Made by a program: the position numbers and the translations under genes. Of a stretch of 64,000 bases of DNA, positions 8,900 through 18,010 are shown in pieces. Origin of the DNA: Anaerolineae bacterium (lineage in GTDB: Bacteria > Chloroflexota > Anaerolineae > Aggregatilineales > Phototrophicaceae). Under the pieces are notes generated by a model. It ran no database searches, was not told the origin of the DNA, and worked only from the letters and a program-made list of their open reading frames with translations. The stretch covers positions 84,766 through 148,765 of the forward strand of contig JAHDWN010000015.1 of NCBI GenBank assembly GCA_023382675.1. Reading direction: 5' to 3'. How positions within the stretch are numbered: position 1 is the first letter of the stretch; each line of letters starts with the position of its first letter.

Positions 8900-9748
8900 T
8901 TACTCGATGGTTGCGCTTATGTCCAGCTTGCCGAGTCCATAATCACCCGCATTTGGCTCCAGCCGGTCAACGAAGAAGACATCCATCACCATGAACAGAT
9001 ATTGCCCATCGCTCATCAGGGGAACAGCTTCGAGCGTAGCAGCACTGGTGCTGCCGTCCAGCGTCGCGCTCATGGCGATGCGCGTACCATCCGGCGCAAA
9101 CAGGTGAATGATGGGCGTCAGGCGGGAGCTCTCTGAACTGGCGTCGAGGCTGACCATTTCGTCTTCTGCGCCTTCGAAGGTGAAATAACCGATTGGCTGT
9201 TCGGCGTCCAGCGCGTGCTCAAGATCGTCGCCAGCTTCGACCGCCGTCGCGACGAGTGGGGCAACGTCAGCATCGCTGTCGAGAATGAGACTGTTACCGG
9301 TCAACACCAATTCGTAGGCTTGTGGAGCCGCCAGCGCGAACTCACTCACCATCATGCCGTCGATGAAATCGTAGCTCGTTGCCAGCACGTAGTAGCGGCC
9401 AGCATACGGCAGCGAGAAATCCTGAATGAGCGCTGCGCCAAAGGCTTCGCCGCTGTCGTCGTCGTAGGTGAGCACTTGTCCACGGTCGCCGAGCAGCACC
9501 AGGTATGCGTCCATATCGCCGCGCAAGCCGATGTCCACGAGGTCGCCTTCGCTGCCGTTGAAAGCATAGAGCCTCGCGGTGGCAGCGCCTTCGAACTGTT
9601 CCTGAACTGGGGTACCGGTCTCCAGCATCATCGGCATGAAGGGGGGTGTCGTCTCGGTTTGGGCGGCGGCGGTGTTCAGCGCCAGCCACCAGATGAGCAC
9701 GAAACCGAACGCGCCCAGGAGCGCGCGGCTGTTGAGAGCGTGATTCAT
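8900..9748 (-). CDS. Secreted protein with PPC-like (pre-peptidase C-terminal) beta-sandwich repeats, about 282 aa
   Basis: The ATG at 9748 (MNHALNS) is preferred to 9766, because it gives a normal signal peptide with a hydrophobic core and cleavage after NTAAAQ. The mature protein has two repeats. The first runs from about residue 40 to 150 with VQEQFEGAATARLYAF and DMDAYLVLLGDRG. The second runs from about 185 to 275 with IGYFTFEGAEDEMVSL and IHLFAPDGTRIA. The pattern of a short beta stretch, an F-x-G-x-x-G/E-D core and a D-x-x-L/I-x-L strand is typical of PPC or bacterial pre-peptidase domains. It has no catalytic motif and may be a periplasmic or extracellular binding protein. Its upstream region contains copy 2 of the shared element, which links it to the adjacent regulator. 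Confidence 0.7.
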   Translation of the reverse strand: MNHALNSRALLGAFGFVLIWWLALNTAAAQTETTPPFMPMMLETGTPVQEQFEGAATARLYAFNGSEGDLVDIGLRGDMDAYLVLLGDRGQVLTYDDDSGEAFGAALIQDFSLPYAGRYYVLATSYDFIDGMMVSEFALAAPQAYELVLTGNSLILDSDADVAPLVATAVEAGDDLEHALDAEQPIGYFTFEGAEDEMVSLDASSESSRLTPIIHLFAPDGTRIAMSATLDGSTSAATLEAVPLMSDGQYLFMVMDVFFVDRLEPNAGDYGLGKLDISATIE

Positions 9749-9806
9749 AGCAGTCCCTATCTCCAATTCGCGGTTGATTTGATAGGCTTACATTACGCGC
9801 AGGCGA

Positions 9807-9849
9807 GGTTGATCCGTGCGATCCGAAAGGTGTAGATCGGGGTTGATTT
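9807..9849 (-). promoter_or_regulatory. Shared upstream element, copy 2 (putative activator site)
   Basis: This 43-base stretch matches 8791-8834 in its core (GCGATCCGAAAG, TGTAGAT, GGTTGATT). On the minus strand it lies about 11 bases upstream of TAATGT, a possible -10 region, and about 60 bases upstream of the PPC-protein start. That is the same geometry as copy 1. It falls in the gap between the regulator gene's stop and the PPC gene. Confidence 0.6.
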
Positions 9850-9853
9850 TTGC

Positions 9854-12592
9854 TTAGAGCAGGCCGTAATCGCGCGCGATGGCGAGGGCGTGCGTGCGGC
9901 TGTCGGCGCCGAGTTTGATGAAGATGTTGGCGACGTGCCGTTTGACCGTGCCAATGGAAACGTAGAGCTTCTGCGCGATTTCGGTGTTCGAAAGCCCCTG
10001 GTGGATCAAATGCAGCACTTCTAATTCGCGCTCGGTCAGCGGCTCCAGGTCGCCAGCCGGCGCAGGGCGGGGCGCAGCGGGCGATTCCGCATTCAGTGAG
10101 AAAACGGCAAAAGCGGCCAGCACTGAGGCGCTGAAGGGCGTGCTTTCCCCGCGCTGGTGCAGTCGTTGCAGAAGATTTCGCATCGGGTCGCCGCAGATGC
10201 AGAAGGGATAGACGACGCGCTCCGGTTCGGCCAGTGCGAGCGCTGAGCGCAGCATGTCCAGGCCGCGCTCGACAGCGCCGGTGCTCACATAGATAACCGA
10301 CAGCATGGCGCGCGCTCTCAATTCCCAGATGGCCGTCTTGCGCTCAACGGCGTGCCTGAGAATTTCGTTGACCCAGACCAGCACCGCGTCCCAGGTTGAG
10401 AGTGGTTGTGGGCTGCACTGCAAGTCCAGCATCAAGACGTGTGTCCGCAGGATATGCAGCAGCAGCCACGGTCTGTGGTCGAAATTTTGATTGATGGTGT
10501 CGGCGTTAGGGCGGAGATCCAGACCGCTCGCCAGCATCGACTGCCGCGCCTGCTCATGGTTGCCGATGAGTGCCAGCACAAATGCGTAGGTGCTGAGTTC
10601 GACCGGGACATCAAGCTCCGGGTTAGCTGCGATGACAACAGCGGCTTTCTCAGTAGAGACGTGCGCTTCTTCTTTCATGCCCAACAGCCACTGCAATTCG
10701 GCCAGGTGGAGCCAGGCGGGGGTGGTGAGCGCGGAAATGCCGAGAGGCTCGGCAATCGCCAGCGTTTGCTCACAGTAGGCATGCGCCAGTTCAAGCTCAC
10801 CGCGGAGTATGGTGATGCGCGACAGATTGAAGAGCACGTTCGCCAGTTCGGCGTGGTGCATCTGTCCCCAGGCTCTGGCTCTGGCGTTTGCCATCTCTAA
10901 AACGCGCACCGCCTCGCCGAAACGCCCCTCGTATTGCAGCACGATTCCCAGGATCTTGTAAGCTTCCATCATGACGTTGAAGCCATGATGCTGCTCGGCC
11001 AATGTGATAACTTCACCAGCTGTTACGCGTGCGGCGTTCGGCTCGCCCTGGAGCATGTGTACCCAGGCTTTTTGCAGGGCAGCGTTCACATACCAGTGAT
11101 AGTCGTCGGCAATCAGCGGCAGTGCGTGTGCCAGGAGCATAGCGCTGCGTGCCAGATCGTTCTCCAATTCCTGCGCAAGAATGCTTTCGAGAACATTAAT
11201 TCTGGCTTGAAGGCGCTGCCCATAGGCATCTGCGCGGCTGTTCGCGATGGTCTGCACCTGGTTGAGCCACAACCTGACCTCTGGAAGATGCCCGCGCTGG
11301 GTCTTGGTGTAAAGGAAAGCTGCCAGGAGCAGCAGTTCCGGCGCTGCGTGCAGGGCATCAGGCGGGAGGCGGTGAATCCAGCTCAGCGGATGTTCATAGC
11401 CTTCTCGCTCGATATAGTCAAAGCCGTGCTCGCCCAGATAGCGCGCGGCTTCGGCGAAAGCTTTCGCCTCAAACAGGTGATACATCACCGTCTGAAGTTG
11501 CTGCTGCTGAGCGTACCAGGCGGCGGCGCGCCTGTGCAATTCGGCTGTCTGCGCGGCTGCTGCGCGCTGCTGGCGATGTCTGAGAACTGCAGCGAACAGG
11601 TGATGGTAGCGAAACCATTGATTTTCGCTATCCAGCGGGATGATGAACAGATTAAGCTCGGAGATGCGTTCAAGCAGTTGCTGAGCGACCATTTCTGGCT
11701 TTTCAGTCACAGCGGCACACAGCGAGCCGGTCATGGCGCGCAGGATCGACGTTTCCAACAAGAAATGCCGGATGTCTTCGGGCTGTCGCTCGAACACCTC
11801 TTCCATCAAATAATCGACGACGTAGCGGTGACTGCCGGAGAAGGCCCGGATGAACTCGTTCACGTCGGTGCGCCCACGCAGCGCCAGCGCCGCCAGTTTC
11901 AGCCCCGCCGCCCAACCTTCGATGCGTTCGTCGAGGGCAGCCAACTGAGCATCGGTCAGCGCAAGATCGAATTCGCTGCGGATGAAGCGCGCGGTTTCTT
12001 CCGGCGTGAAGCGCAGTTCGGCTTCGCGAATCTCGACCAGTTGGCCACGCGCACGCAGCCGACCGAGTGGCAGCGGCGGGTCTTCACGCGTGGTGATGAC
12101 GAGATGCATTCGCGGCGGCATGTGCTCGATCAGGTAGGTAACCGCCTCGTGTACCTGCGCGTTGTCAATGCGATGATAATCATCCAGGACGAGCAAGAAA
12201 TCGACCGGTGTCTCGAACAGGTGCTTGATCAACAGCGCGGCAATCGTTTGCGGTGCGGGCGGGGGCGTCATGTTGAGCAGCGATTGCATCTGCTCCAGGA
12301 TATCTGGCTTGATGTCGTCGAGGGCGGCAGTGATGTAGGTGGCAAACTGAGCCGGTTCACTGTCATCTTCGTCAAGGCTGACCCAGGCGAGCGGAATCTC
12401 AGTACTGGCCTGTGACTGATGCCAGTTGGTGATGACGGTCGATTTGCCAAATCCGGCGGGCGCACAGATGAGCGTGACCGGGTGAGCCAGCGCCTGTTCG
12501 CAATACCGGTCGAGTCGAGGGCGTTCGACCACCTGATGCCGGGTTATCGGCGGTGATATTTTCGTGCGGAGCAGCAAACCTGAATCGAGCAT
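9854..12592 (-). CDS. MalT-like LuxR family transcriptional regulator (STAND NTPase, TPR region, HTH), 912 aa
   Basis: A large single-polypeptide activator. The N-terminus has the MalT-type opening LLRTKISPP, then a P-loop (CAPAGFGKST, residues about 41-50) and Walker B (LLVLDDYH, about 130). Winged-helix and helical STAND regions follow. A long helical TPR-like sensor spans about 380-780. The C-terminal GerE/LuxR helix-turn-helix spans about 848-912 (LTERELEVLHLI, NTEIAQKLYVSIGTVKRHV). In this family, inducer and ATP binding drive oligomerisation on DNA repeats to recruit polymerase. It shares orientation with the two genes downstream that carry the common upstream element, so they are the natural targets. 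The inducer is unknown. A long ORF on the opposite strand (10934-12415) is treated as an antisense shadow. Confidence 0.9.
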   Translation of the reverse strand: MLDSGLLLRTKISPPITRHQVVERPRLDRYCEQALAHPVTLICAPAGFGKSTVITNWHQSQASTEIPLAWVSLDEDDSEPAQFATYITAALDDIKPDILEQMQSLLNMTPPPAPQTIAALLIKHLFETPVDFLLVLDDYHRIDNAQVHEAVTYLIEHMPPRMHLVITTREDPPLPLGRLRARGQLVEIREAELRFTPEETARFIRSEFDLALTDAQLAALDERIEGWAAGLKLAALALRGRTDVNEFIRAFSGSHRYVVDYLMEEVFERQPEDIRHFLLETSILRAMTGSLCAAVTEKPEMVAQQLLERISELNLFIIPLDSENQWFRYHHLFAAVLRHRQQRAAAAQTAELHRRAAAWYAQQQQLQTVMYHLFEAKAFAEAARYLGEHGFDYIEREGYEHPLSWIHRLPPDALHAAPELLLLAAFLYTKTQRGHLPEVRLWLNQVQTIANSRADAYGQRLQARINVLESILAQELENDLARSAMLLAHALPLIADDYHWYVNAALQKAWVHMLQGEPNAARVTAGEVITLAEQHHGFNVMMEAYKILGIVLQYEGRFGEAVRVLEMANARARAWGQMHHAELANVLFNLSRITILRGELELAHAYCEQTLAIAEPLGISALTTPAWLHLAELQWLLGMKEEAHVSTEKAAVVIAANPELDVPVELSTYAFVLALIGNHEQARQSMLASGLDLRPNADTINQNFDHRPWLLLHILRTHVLMLDLQCSPQPLSTWDAVLVWVNEILRHAVERKTAIWELRARAMLSVIYVSTGAVERGLDMLRSALALAEPERVVYPFCICGDPMRNLLQRLHQRGESTPFSASVLAAFAVFSLNAESPAAPRPAPAGDLEPLTERELEVLHLIHQGLSNTEIAQKLYVSIGTVKRHVANIFIKLGADSRTHALAIARDYGLL

Positions 12593-12771
12593 ATGTTGGT
12601 CGGATGATGCGTGCAGGATACCCGGCGCAGATCGTAGCGTTCCGGCTCGTCACTTGTCAATGATTTTGAGGTCGCGCCGGTGCTTTCACCGGGGGGTGTC
12701 CTGTCGTCAATCTGCTTTTGACCGGGTAGACTTTTCTGCCATCAAGTTCAACAGATTTTCGGCAAAGGGCT

Positions 12772-15273
12772 ATGAAACAGGCACGTTTTGTGACCATGCT
12801 GGGTATCGGTTGTATCACGATGGCGATCCTGGCGACGGAAATCGTCCTCACCCGCATCTTCTCCGTAACCCTCTGGTATCACTTCGCCTTTCTGGTGATC
12901 TCGCTGGCGCTCCTGGGCAGTGGGGCGGCAGGTGTCTGGTTGTATTTGCTGCCGGGGCCATTCGCCGGAGAGCGCGCGCCGATGATGCTGCCCTGGCTCG
13001 CGCTCGGCTATGCGTTCGCCAATCTCGCCGCGTATCTCGTCTACCAGCAGATCCCACTTCACGTCGATAACCTGCGCGATGGAATCAGTACGGCTGAGGT
13101 TGGCTGGCTGGCGTTCATGTACGCTGAATTGACTGTGCCGTTCATCTTCGCCGGGGCGACGGTCGCGCTGGCGCTCAAACATTATCAGGCGCAGGCCGGA
13201 CGGTTGTACTTTGCCGATCTGGTCGGCGCGAGCATTGGATGCTTGCTGAGCGTGGCTGCGTTGAGCTTGCTCGATGGCCCCGGCGCGCTGGTGCTAACTT
13301 CGGCCTTGGGGGCGTTGGCGGCCTTCCTCCTCGCGCTGGGGAGCGCGCGGCGTGTCACGTTGGCGATCACCGGGGGTACGTTGGCCCTGGCGGTGATCGG
13401 CCTGGCTGCGCAGGTCGGCACGCCCTGGCTGAATCTGCGGCTCCACAGAACGTACAACGATGTCCAGCCGGTATCGGTGGACTGGAACACGTTTTCGCGC
13501 ATTTCGGTCTACGATGACACCTGGGCGGTTCCGTTCGGGTGGGGTATCAGCCAGGTCTATTACCGGCAGGAACGCCGCGATCCCGGCCATTTCACGATTC
13601 TGATCGACGAAAAGGCCGGGACGCCGATTCAGCGGCACGTGGTCAGCGATGGGGTGGACGATTGGGATGCGGTAGATTTTCTGGCGTATGACGTGACCGC
13701 TTTGCCCTATTATGTGCGCCCGGAGGCCGATGTGTTCGTAATCGGCCCCGGCGGCGGACGCGACGTGTTGACGGCAATGTTATTTGGCGCGCAGCACGTG
13801 ACGGGCGTCGAACTCAACCCGATCATTGTCGATCTGGTTCAGAGGCGCTTTTCTGATTACACGGGCGACATCTACAGCCGCCCGAACGTCGAGATTCACG
13901 TTGATGATGCCCGCAGCTATCTAGCAGCCCATGAGGGGCAGTATGACATCATTCAGGCATCGTTGATCGATACCTTCGCGGCGACCTCCGCCGGAGCCTT
14001 CGCGCTGTCTGAAAACGGCATCTATACAGTTGAGGCGTTCGAGGCGTATTACGACCATTTGACCGACGATGGCATGGTGAACTTCTCCCGCTGGTATTAT
14101 GCCGATGGCCCAGCAGAGACGCTGCGGCTGGTTTCAGTCGCGATGCAGGCGTGGGCAGACCGGGGCGTCGAGAACCTATCCGACCACATCATTGTGCTGG
14201 CGAACCTGATACCGGATCGCATCCAGAATGAAGGCCTGGCTGGAATGCTGCTCAAGAAGTCGCCGTTCACGCAGGCAGAAATCGATACTGTGTTAGCTGA
14301 AGCAGAACGACTGGAATTCGCGGTTCTATATGCACCGGGCATTACAGCGGCTGAAATCGGGCCGGTGGCTTCATTGGTCCTGGCCGAAAATCGGCAGACC
14401 TTTATCGATGACTATGCGCTGGACATCAGCCCTGCGACCGATAACCGCCCATTCTTCTTTAACGTGGTGCGGTTGGGTGACTTGAATAAGCCGGAATTCA
14501 TGCGCAGCGCCATCTACGGTTTCGGCGCAGAAGCGACGCGCACACTGCTGCTTACGCTCGGCATCGCTATCGTGCTCTCGGCGGCGTTGGTCATCCTGCC
14601 GCTGGCGCTGGGACGTGGGCGCACTGGTTGGCAGCACGGCGGCAGCGCACTGCTTGGTTATTATGCGCTGCTGGGCCTGGGGTTCATCATGGTTGAGATC
14701 CCGATGGTGCAAAAGATGAGTCTCTACCTGGGCAACCCGACCTATGCTCTGGTAGTGATTTTGTTCGCGCTTCTGTTGTTTAGTGGTGTGGGTAGTTTTC
14801 TATCGCAGCGGGTGCCTGTTGAACACCTTCTGTCGAATTTGCGCATCGGGCTGATCGGATTGATCGGGTTGATTCTCCTGTACGTCGTTGCTTTGCCGGT
14901 TGTGTTGAACGCCACGCAAGGGCTGCGCATCGAACTGCGCGCGGTCGTCGTGGTGATACTGCTGATGCCAACCGGACTGCTGATGGGGCGGCCTTTCCCG
15001 CTCGGATTGCGCTATGTGGATGCTGTTGGGGCAGGGGGCATGACACCCTGGTTGTGGGCAGCCAACGGCACGCTGTCAGTGGTCGGTTCGGTGCTGGCAA
15101 CCATTCTGGCGATTCAAGTTGGTTTCGCAGCCGTATTCGGCACAGGGGTACTGGCCTATGCGCTGGCGCTTGGCATCAGCCTTCGGTTTGGGACGAGCCG
15201 GGTGCGTCATCCAGATTCAGCGTCAATCTTGCCTGGATATGCAGAGGGCGCTGCCGGTGTACTCTCGACATGA
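12772..15273 (+). CDS. Membrane-bound spermidine synthase-like (SAM-dependent) protein, 833 aa
   Basis: The N-terminal roughly 210 residues contain about six hydrophobic segments. A soluble Rossmann-fold domain follows, with the SAM/dcSAM-binding motif VFVIGPGGGRDVLTA near residues 320-334, an acidic ELNP motif after beta-2 and a VDDARSYL block after beta-3. The C-terminal region (about 580-820) again has many membrane helices. This TM/synthase/TM plan is that of the spermidine-synthase-like membrane family, whose reaction is mostly not established. True aminopropyl transfer is uncertain. It stands alone, divergent from the regulator gene and convergent with the aldolase gene. The start at ATG 12772 gives a sensible first membrane helix (MLGIGCITMAILATEIV). 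Confidence 0.8.
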   Translation: MKQARFVTMLGIGCITMAILATEIVLTRIFSVTLWYHFAFLVISLALLGSGAAGVWLYLLPGPFAGERAPMMLPWLALGYAFANLAAYLVYQQIPLHVDNLRDGISTAEVGWLAFMYAELTVPFIFAGATVALALKHYQAQAGRLYFADLVGASIGCLLSVAALSLLDGPGALVLTSALGALAAFLLALGSARRVTLAITGGTLALAVIGLAAQVGTPWLNLRLHRTYNDVQPVSVDWNTFSRISVYDDTWAVPFGWGISQVYYRQERRDPGHFTILIDEKAGTPIQRHVVSDGVDDWDAVDFLAYDVTALPYYVRPEADVFVIGPGGGRDVLTAMLFGAQHVTGVELNPIIVDLVQRRFSDYTGDIYSRPNVEIHVDDARSYLAAHEGQYDIIQASLIDTFAATSAGAFALSENGIYTVEAFEAYYDHLTDDGMVNFSRWYYADGPAETLRLVSVAMQAWADRGVENLSDHIIVLANLIPDRIQNEGLAGMLLKKSPFTQAEIDTVLAEAERLEFAVLYAPGITAAEIGPVASLVLAENRQTFIDDYALDISPATDNRPFFFNVVRLGDLNKPEFMRSAIYGFGAEATRTLLLTLGIAIVLSAALVILPLALGRGRTGWQHGGSALLGYYALLGLGFIMVEIPMVQKMSLYLGNPTYALVVILFALLLFSGVGSFLSQRVPVEHLLSNLRIGLIGLIGLILLYVVALPVVLNATQGLRIELRAVVVVILLMPTGLLMGRPFPLGLRYVDAVGAGGMTPWLWAANGTLSVVGSVLATILAIQVGFAAVFGTGVLAYALALGISLRFGTSRVRHPDSASILPGYAEGAAGVLST

Positions 15274-15351
15274 TTCAGGTTATGGCCGTCATTGGCTGGT
15301 GCTGGGCGATCAGATTTCGAAATGCGCCAGGAGCACCTTGCCGAGTCACAC

Positions 15352-15398
15352 AAAAGAAAAATGGCGCGGCCCAGCACCGAGCTGCAAAGGCCGCGCCA
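15352..15398 (-). terminator. Rho-independent terminator of the aldolase gene
   Basis: On the minus strand a perfect 10-bp stem (TGGCGCGGCC / GGCCGCGCCA, loop 17 bases) is followed directly by a T-rich run (TTTTTCTTTT). It lies about 45 bases past the fbaB stop codon and is a textbook intrinsic terminator for that gene. Confidence 0.85.
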
Positions 15399-15443
15399 CT
15401 TGTCAGGCAAGCGTTTGAGGGTTCTCGTCAGCCTACCGCTAAC

Positions 15444-16541
15444 TCAGGCCAGCGTGATGTCCTCGCACAGGTAGACATCCTGGATGGCGTTGAGCAGGGC
15501 CACGCCTTCCTTCATTGGACGCTGGAAAGCTTTACGCCCGCTGATCAGGCCCATGCCACCTGCGCGTTTATTGATGACAGCGGTCTTCACGGCATCGGCA
15601 AAGTCATTCTTGCCACTGGCACCACCGGAGTTGATCAGCCCGACACGGCCCATATAGCAGTTCGCGACCTGGTAACGCGTCAGATCAATCGGGCTGTCAG
15701 ATGTCAGCTCGGTGTACATGCGCTCGTCATATTTGCCGTAGGAGCCGCTGGCGTTCATCGCCTTGTAGCCGCCATTCGACTCTGGAAGCTTCTGTTTGAT
15801 GACATCGGCCTGAACAGTCACGCCCAGGTGGTTGGCCTGGCCGGACAGGTCAGCCGACGTTTCGTAGTTGACGCCGTTGACCTTGAAGCCGGGGTTGCGC
15901 AGGTAGCACCAGAGCACAGTCGCCATGCCGAGTTCGTGCGCATGGGCGAATGCTTCTGCCACTTCGATGATTTGCCGTGAGCTTTCTTCAGAGCCGAAGT
16001 AGACGGTTGCTCCAACGGCAACGGCGCCCATGTTCCAGGCTTCCTTCACTGTGCCGAACATAACCTGATCGTATTTGTTCGGGTAGGTGAGCAGCTCATT
16101 GTGGTTGATCTTGACGATGAAGGGTATCTTGTGTGCATACTTGCGGGCGACAGCCCCCAGAACGCCAAAGGTCGAGGCGACTGCGTTGCACCCACCCTCA
16201 ATCGCGAGTTCGACGATTTTGGCCGGGTCAAAGTAGTCGGGGTTCTTGGCGAAAGACGCCCCGCCGGAATGTTCGATGCCCTGGTCAATCGGCAAGATCG
16301 AAACGTAACCTGTTCCGGCCAGCCGTCCGTGGCTGTGGAGTTGTTCAAGGCTCCGCAGCACCTGCGGCGGTCGGTCGGATTGTCCAAAGATGTCGTACAC
16401 TCGGTTTGGGCCGGCTTGATAGAGCCGCTCCTTGCTGATGGTTTGGCAAGAATGATTCAAGAGTGCATCAGCATCGCTTCCAAGCAGTTCTCGAATGCCT
16501 TCAAGCGTGGATGTTCCCGTTGGAACTGCGGTCAGAGTCAT
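15444..16541 (-). CDS. fbaB: Class I fructose-bisphosphate aldolase (FbaB/DhnA type)
   Basis: A 365-residue cytoplasmic enzyme that interconverts fructose 1,6-bisphosphate with glyceraldehyde 3-phosphate and dihydroxyacetone phosphate through a lysine Schiff base, without metal. The start is placed at ATG 16541 (MTLTAVPTG), which has GAGG about 8 bases upstream, rather than at 16574. Recognisable blocks are [22 protein letters not shown], the [16 protein letters not shown] segment (the Schiff-base lysine probably lies here by comparison with DhnA-type enzymes), and LINSGGASG with [10 protein letters not shown] for phosphate binding. The gene is divergent from two phosphofructokinase genes, so both sides of the FBP pool are encoded together. 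A strong terminator follows. Confidence 0.92.
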   Translation of the reverse strand: MTLTAVPTGTSTLEGIRELLGSDADALLNHSCQTISKERLYQAGPNRVYDIFGQSDRPPQVLRSLEQLHSHGRLAGTGYVSILPIDQGIEHSGGASFAKNPDYFDPAKIVELAIEGGCNAVASTFGVLGAVARKYAHKIPFIVKINHNELLTYPNKYDQVMFGTVKEAWNMGAVAVGATVYFGSEESSRQIIEVAEAFAHAHELGMATVLWCYLRNPGFKVNGVNYETSADLSGQANHLGVTVQADVIKQKLPESNGGYKAMNASGSYGKYDERMYTELTSDSPIDLTRYQVANCYMGRVGLINSGGASGKNDFADAVKTAVINKRAGGMGLISGRKAFQRPMKEGVALLNAIQDVYLCEDITLA

Positions 16542-16752
16542 CGTGTTGTCCTCAATAACAATTGTAGAAACCAAGAATATTATAGCACTCTAGCGAAACA
16601 GCGATTTACCTCTTGCAACCAATCCGTGATATATGTCATGCCGGGTGTCATGTGTTTCCTCACCAAGTCTTCAATCCGTTGCTTGAACGCCCGCATTGGG
16701 GGCATAATAGGAGCGGAAATGACCTTGCTTATAGAATTGGGTGAGAAGAATT

Positions 16753-17904
16753 ATGCGTGTAGCAGTGCTTACCGGCGGTGGAGATGTTCCCGGTCTAAAC
16801 CCCGCAATCAAGGCGATCGTCAACCGGGCTATTGACAACGGATATGAGGTCCTCGGTCTCCGTCGCGGCTGGGCGGGATTAGTGCAGATCAACCCGGACA
16901 GTGACGACGACATCAAAGACTGGGCCATTCCGTTAACGAAAGAAACTGTCCGCCGCATCGACCGTTACGGCGGTACGTTTTTGCACACTTCTCGAACCAA
17001 TCCATCCAGCGTGAAACCAAAGGACGTGCCGGCGTTCTTGTCCACCGATGACAAGGCAGATGATAAGCCGCGCGACCTGACGCCGCATGTTCTTAACGTC
17101 ATTGCCAAGCTCGGCATTGACTGCCTCATCCCTATCGGCGGCGATGACACGCTGAGCTACGGCGAGCGTTTGTCTCGTGAGGGGATGCGCGTCATCGGCA
17201 TTCCGAAGACGATGGACAACGACGTGTACGGTACGGATTATTGCATCGGCTTCTCGACGGCGGTGACGCGCAGCGTGGAATTCATTCATGCCCTGCGCAC
17301 CTCTGCCGGCTCGCATGAGCGGATCGCCGTGGTCGAATTGTTTGGCCGTAACTCCGGCGAGACATCGCTGATCGCTGCCTATCTCGCCGGTGTTGATCGG
17401 GCGCTCATTTCGGAAGTTCCGTTTGATACGCATAAGCTCGCCGAGCTGGTGATGCAAGACAAGCGCAGCAATCCCAGCAACTATGCGATGGTGACTGTAT
17501 CCGAGGGCGCGCAGCCCAAGGACGGCGAAATCATTGAGACTGGCCCTGCGGATGCCTATGGACATCGTAAGCTCGGTGGTGTTGGTGAATATGTGGGGGA
17601 TGCCCTGCAGCAATTGACCGGGCAGCATATCATCAATCAGCGGCTTGGTTATCTGATGCGCAGTGGCGCGCCCGACTCGCTCGATCTTATGGTTGCGGCG
17701 AACTTCGCTCATATGGCGATGGGGCTGGTCGAGCGCGGCGAATCCGGACGGCTGGTGTGTTTGCAGCGCGGTGTCTACAGCGACGTGCCGATTTCGACGC
17801 TGATGCAGGGCAAGAAGCGCGTCAATGTGCCAGAACTCTATGATACCGATGCCTATCGACCGCGAGTTCGCCACGTACTTGGAATGCCCATGTTCCTGAC
17901 GTGA
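16753..17904 (+). CDS. 6-phosphofructokinase, pyrophosphate-dependent type
   Basis: A 383-residue PFKA-family enzyme that phosphorylates fructose 6-phosphate. The ATG at 16753 ([14 protein letters not shown]) is preferred to the GTG at 16741, since the family begins this way. The phosphoryl-donor site reads GGDDT (Asp131-Asp132), where ATP enzymes have GGDGS. The catalytic loop reads PKTMDND (Lys152, Asp155), where ATP enzymes have PGTIDND. By established structure-function work, both changes mark use of pyrophosphate, and the reaction is then reversible. Further family blocks are GRNSGE and the EGAQPKDGE loop. It is followed by the tandem PFK about 106 bases downstream on the same strand. 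The two may allow switching between a PPi and an ATP route. Confidence 0.9.
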   Translation: MRVAVLTGGGDVPGLNPAIKAIVNRAIDNGYEVLGLRRGWAGLVQINPDSDDDIKDWAIPLTKETVRRIDRYGGTFLHTSRTNPSSVKPKDVPAFLSTDDKADDKPRDLTPHVLNVIAKLGIDCLIPIGGDDTLSYGERLSREGMRVIGIPKTMDNDVYGTDYCIGFSTAVTRSVEFIHALRTSAGSHERIAVVELFGRNSGETSLIAAYLAGVDRALISEVPFDTHKLAELVMQDKRSNPSNYAMVTVSEGAQPKDGEIIETGPADAYGHRKLGGVGEYVGDALQQLTGQHIINQRLGYLMRSGAPDSLDLMVAANFAHMAMGLVERGESGRLVCLQRGVYSDVPISTLMQGKKRVNVPELYDTDAYRPRVRHVLGMPMFLT

Positions 17905-18010
17905 GCTGGGCGCACACGGCGAGTTCAATGTCCCAATGATATACGCAGAGTGATGGTGGTGAGGTGACTCATCTTGCACAAAGCTTCCAGGTCTTAGAGA
18001 AAAATCCACT

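Noticed and set aside
10934..12415. A 493-codon plus-strand open frame
   Set aside because: It lies wholly opposite the MalT-like regulator, whose P-loop and HTH motifs are clear. The frame has no recognised family, no ribosome site and looks like the antisense reading of a GC-rich gene.
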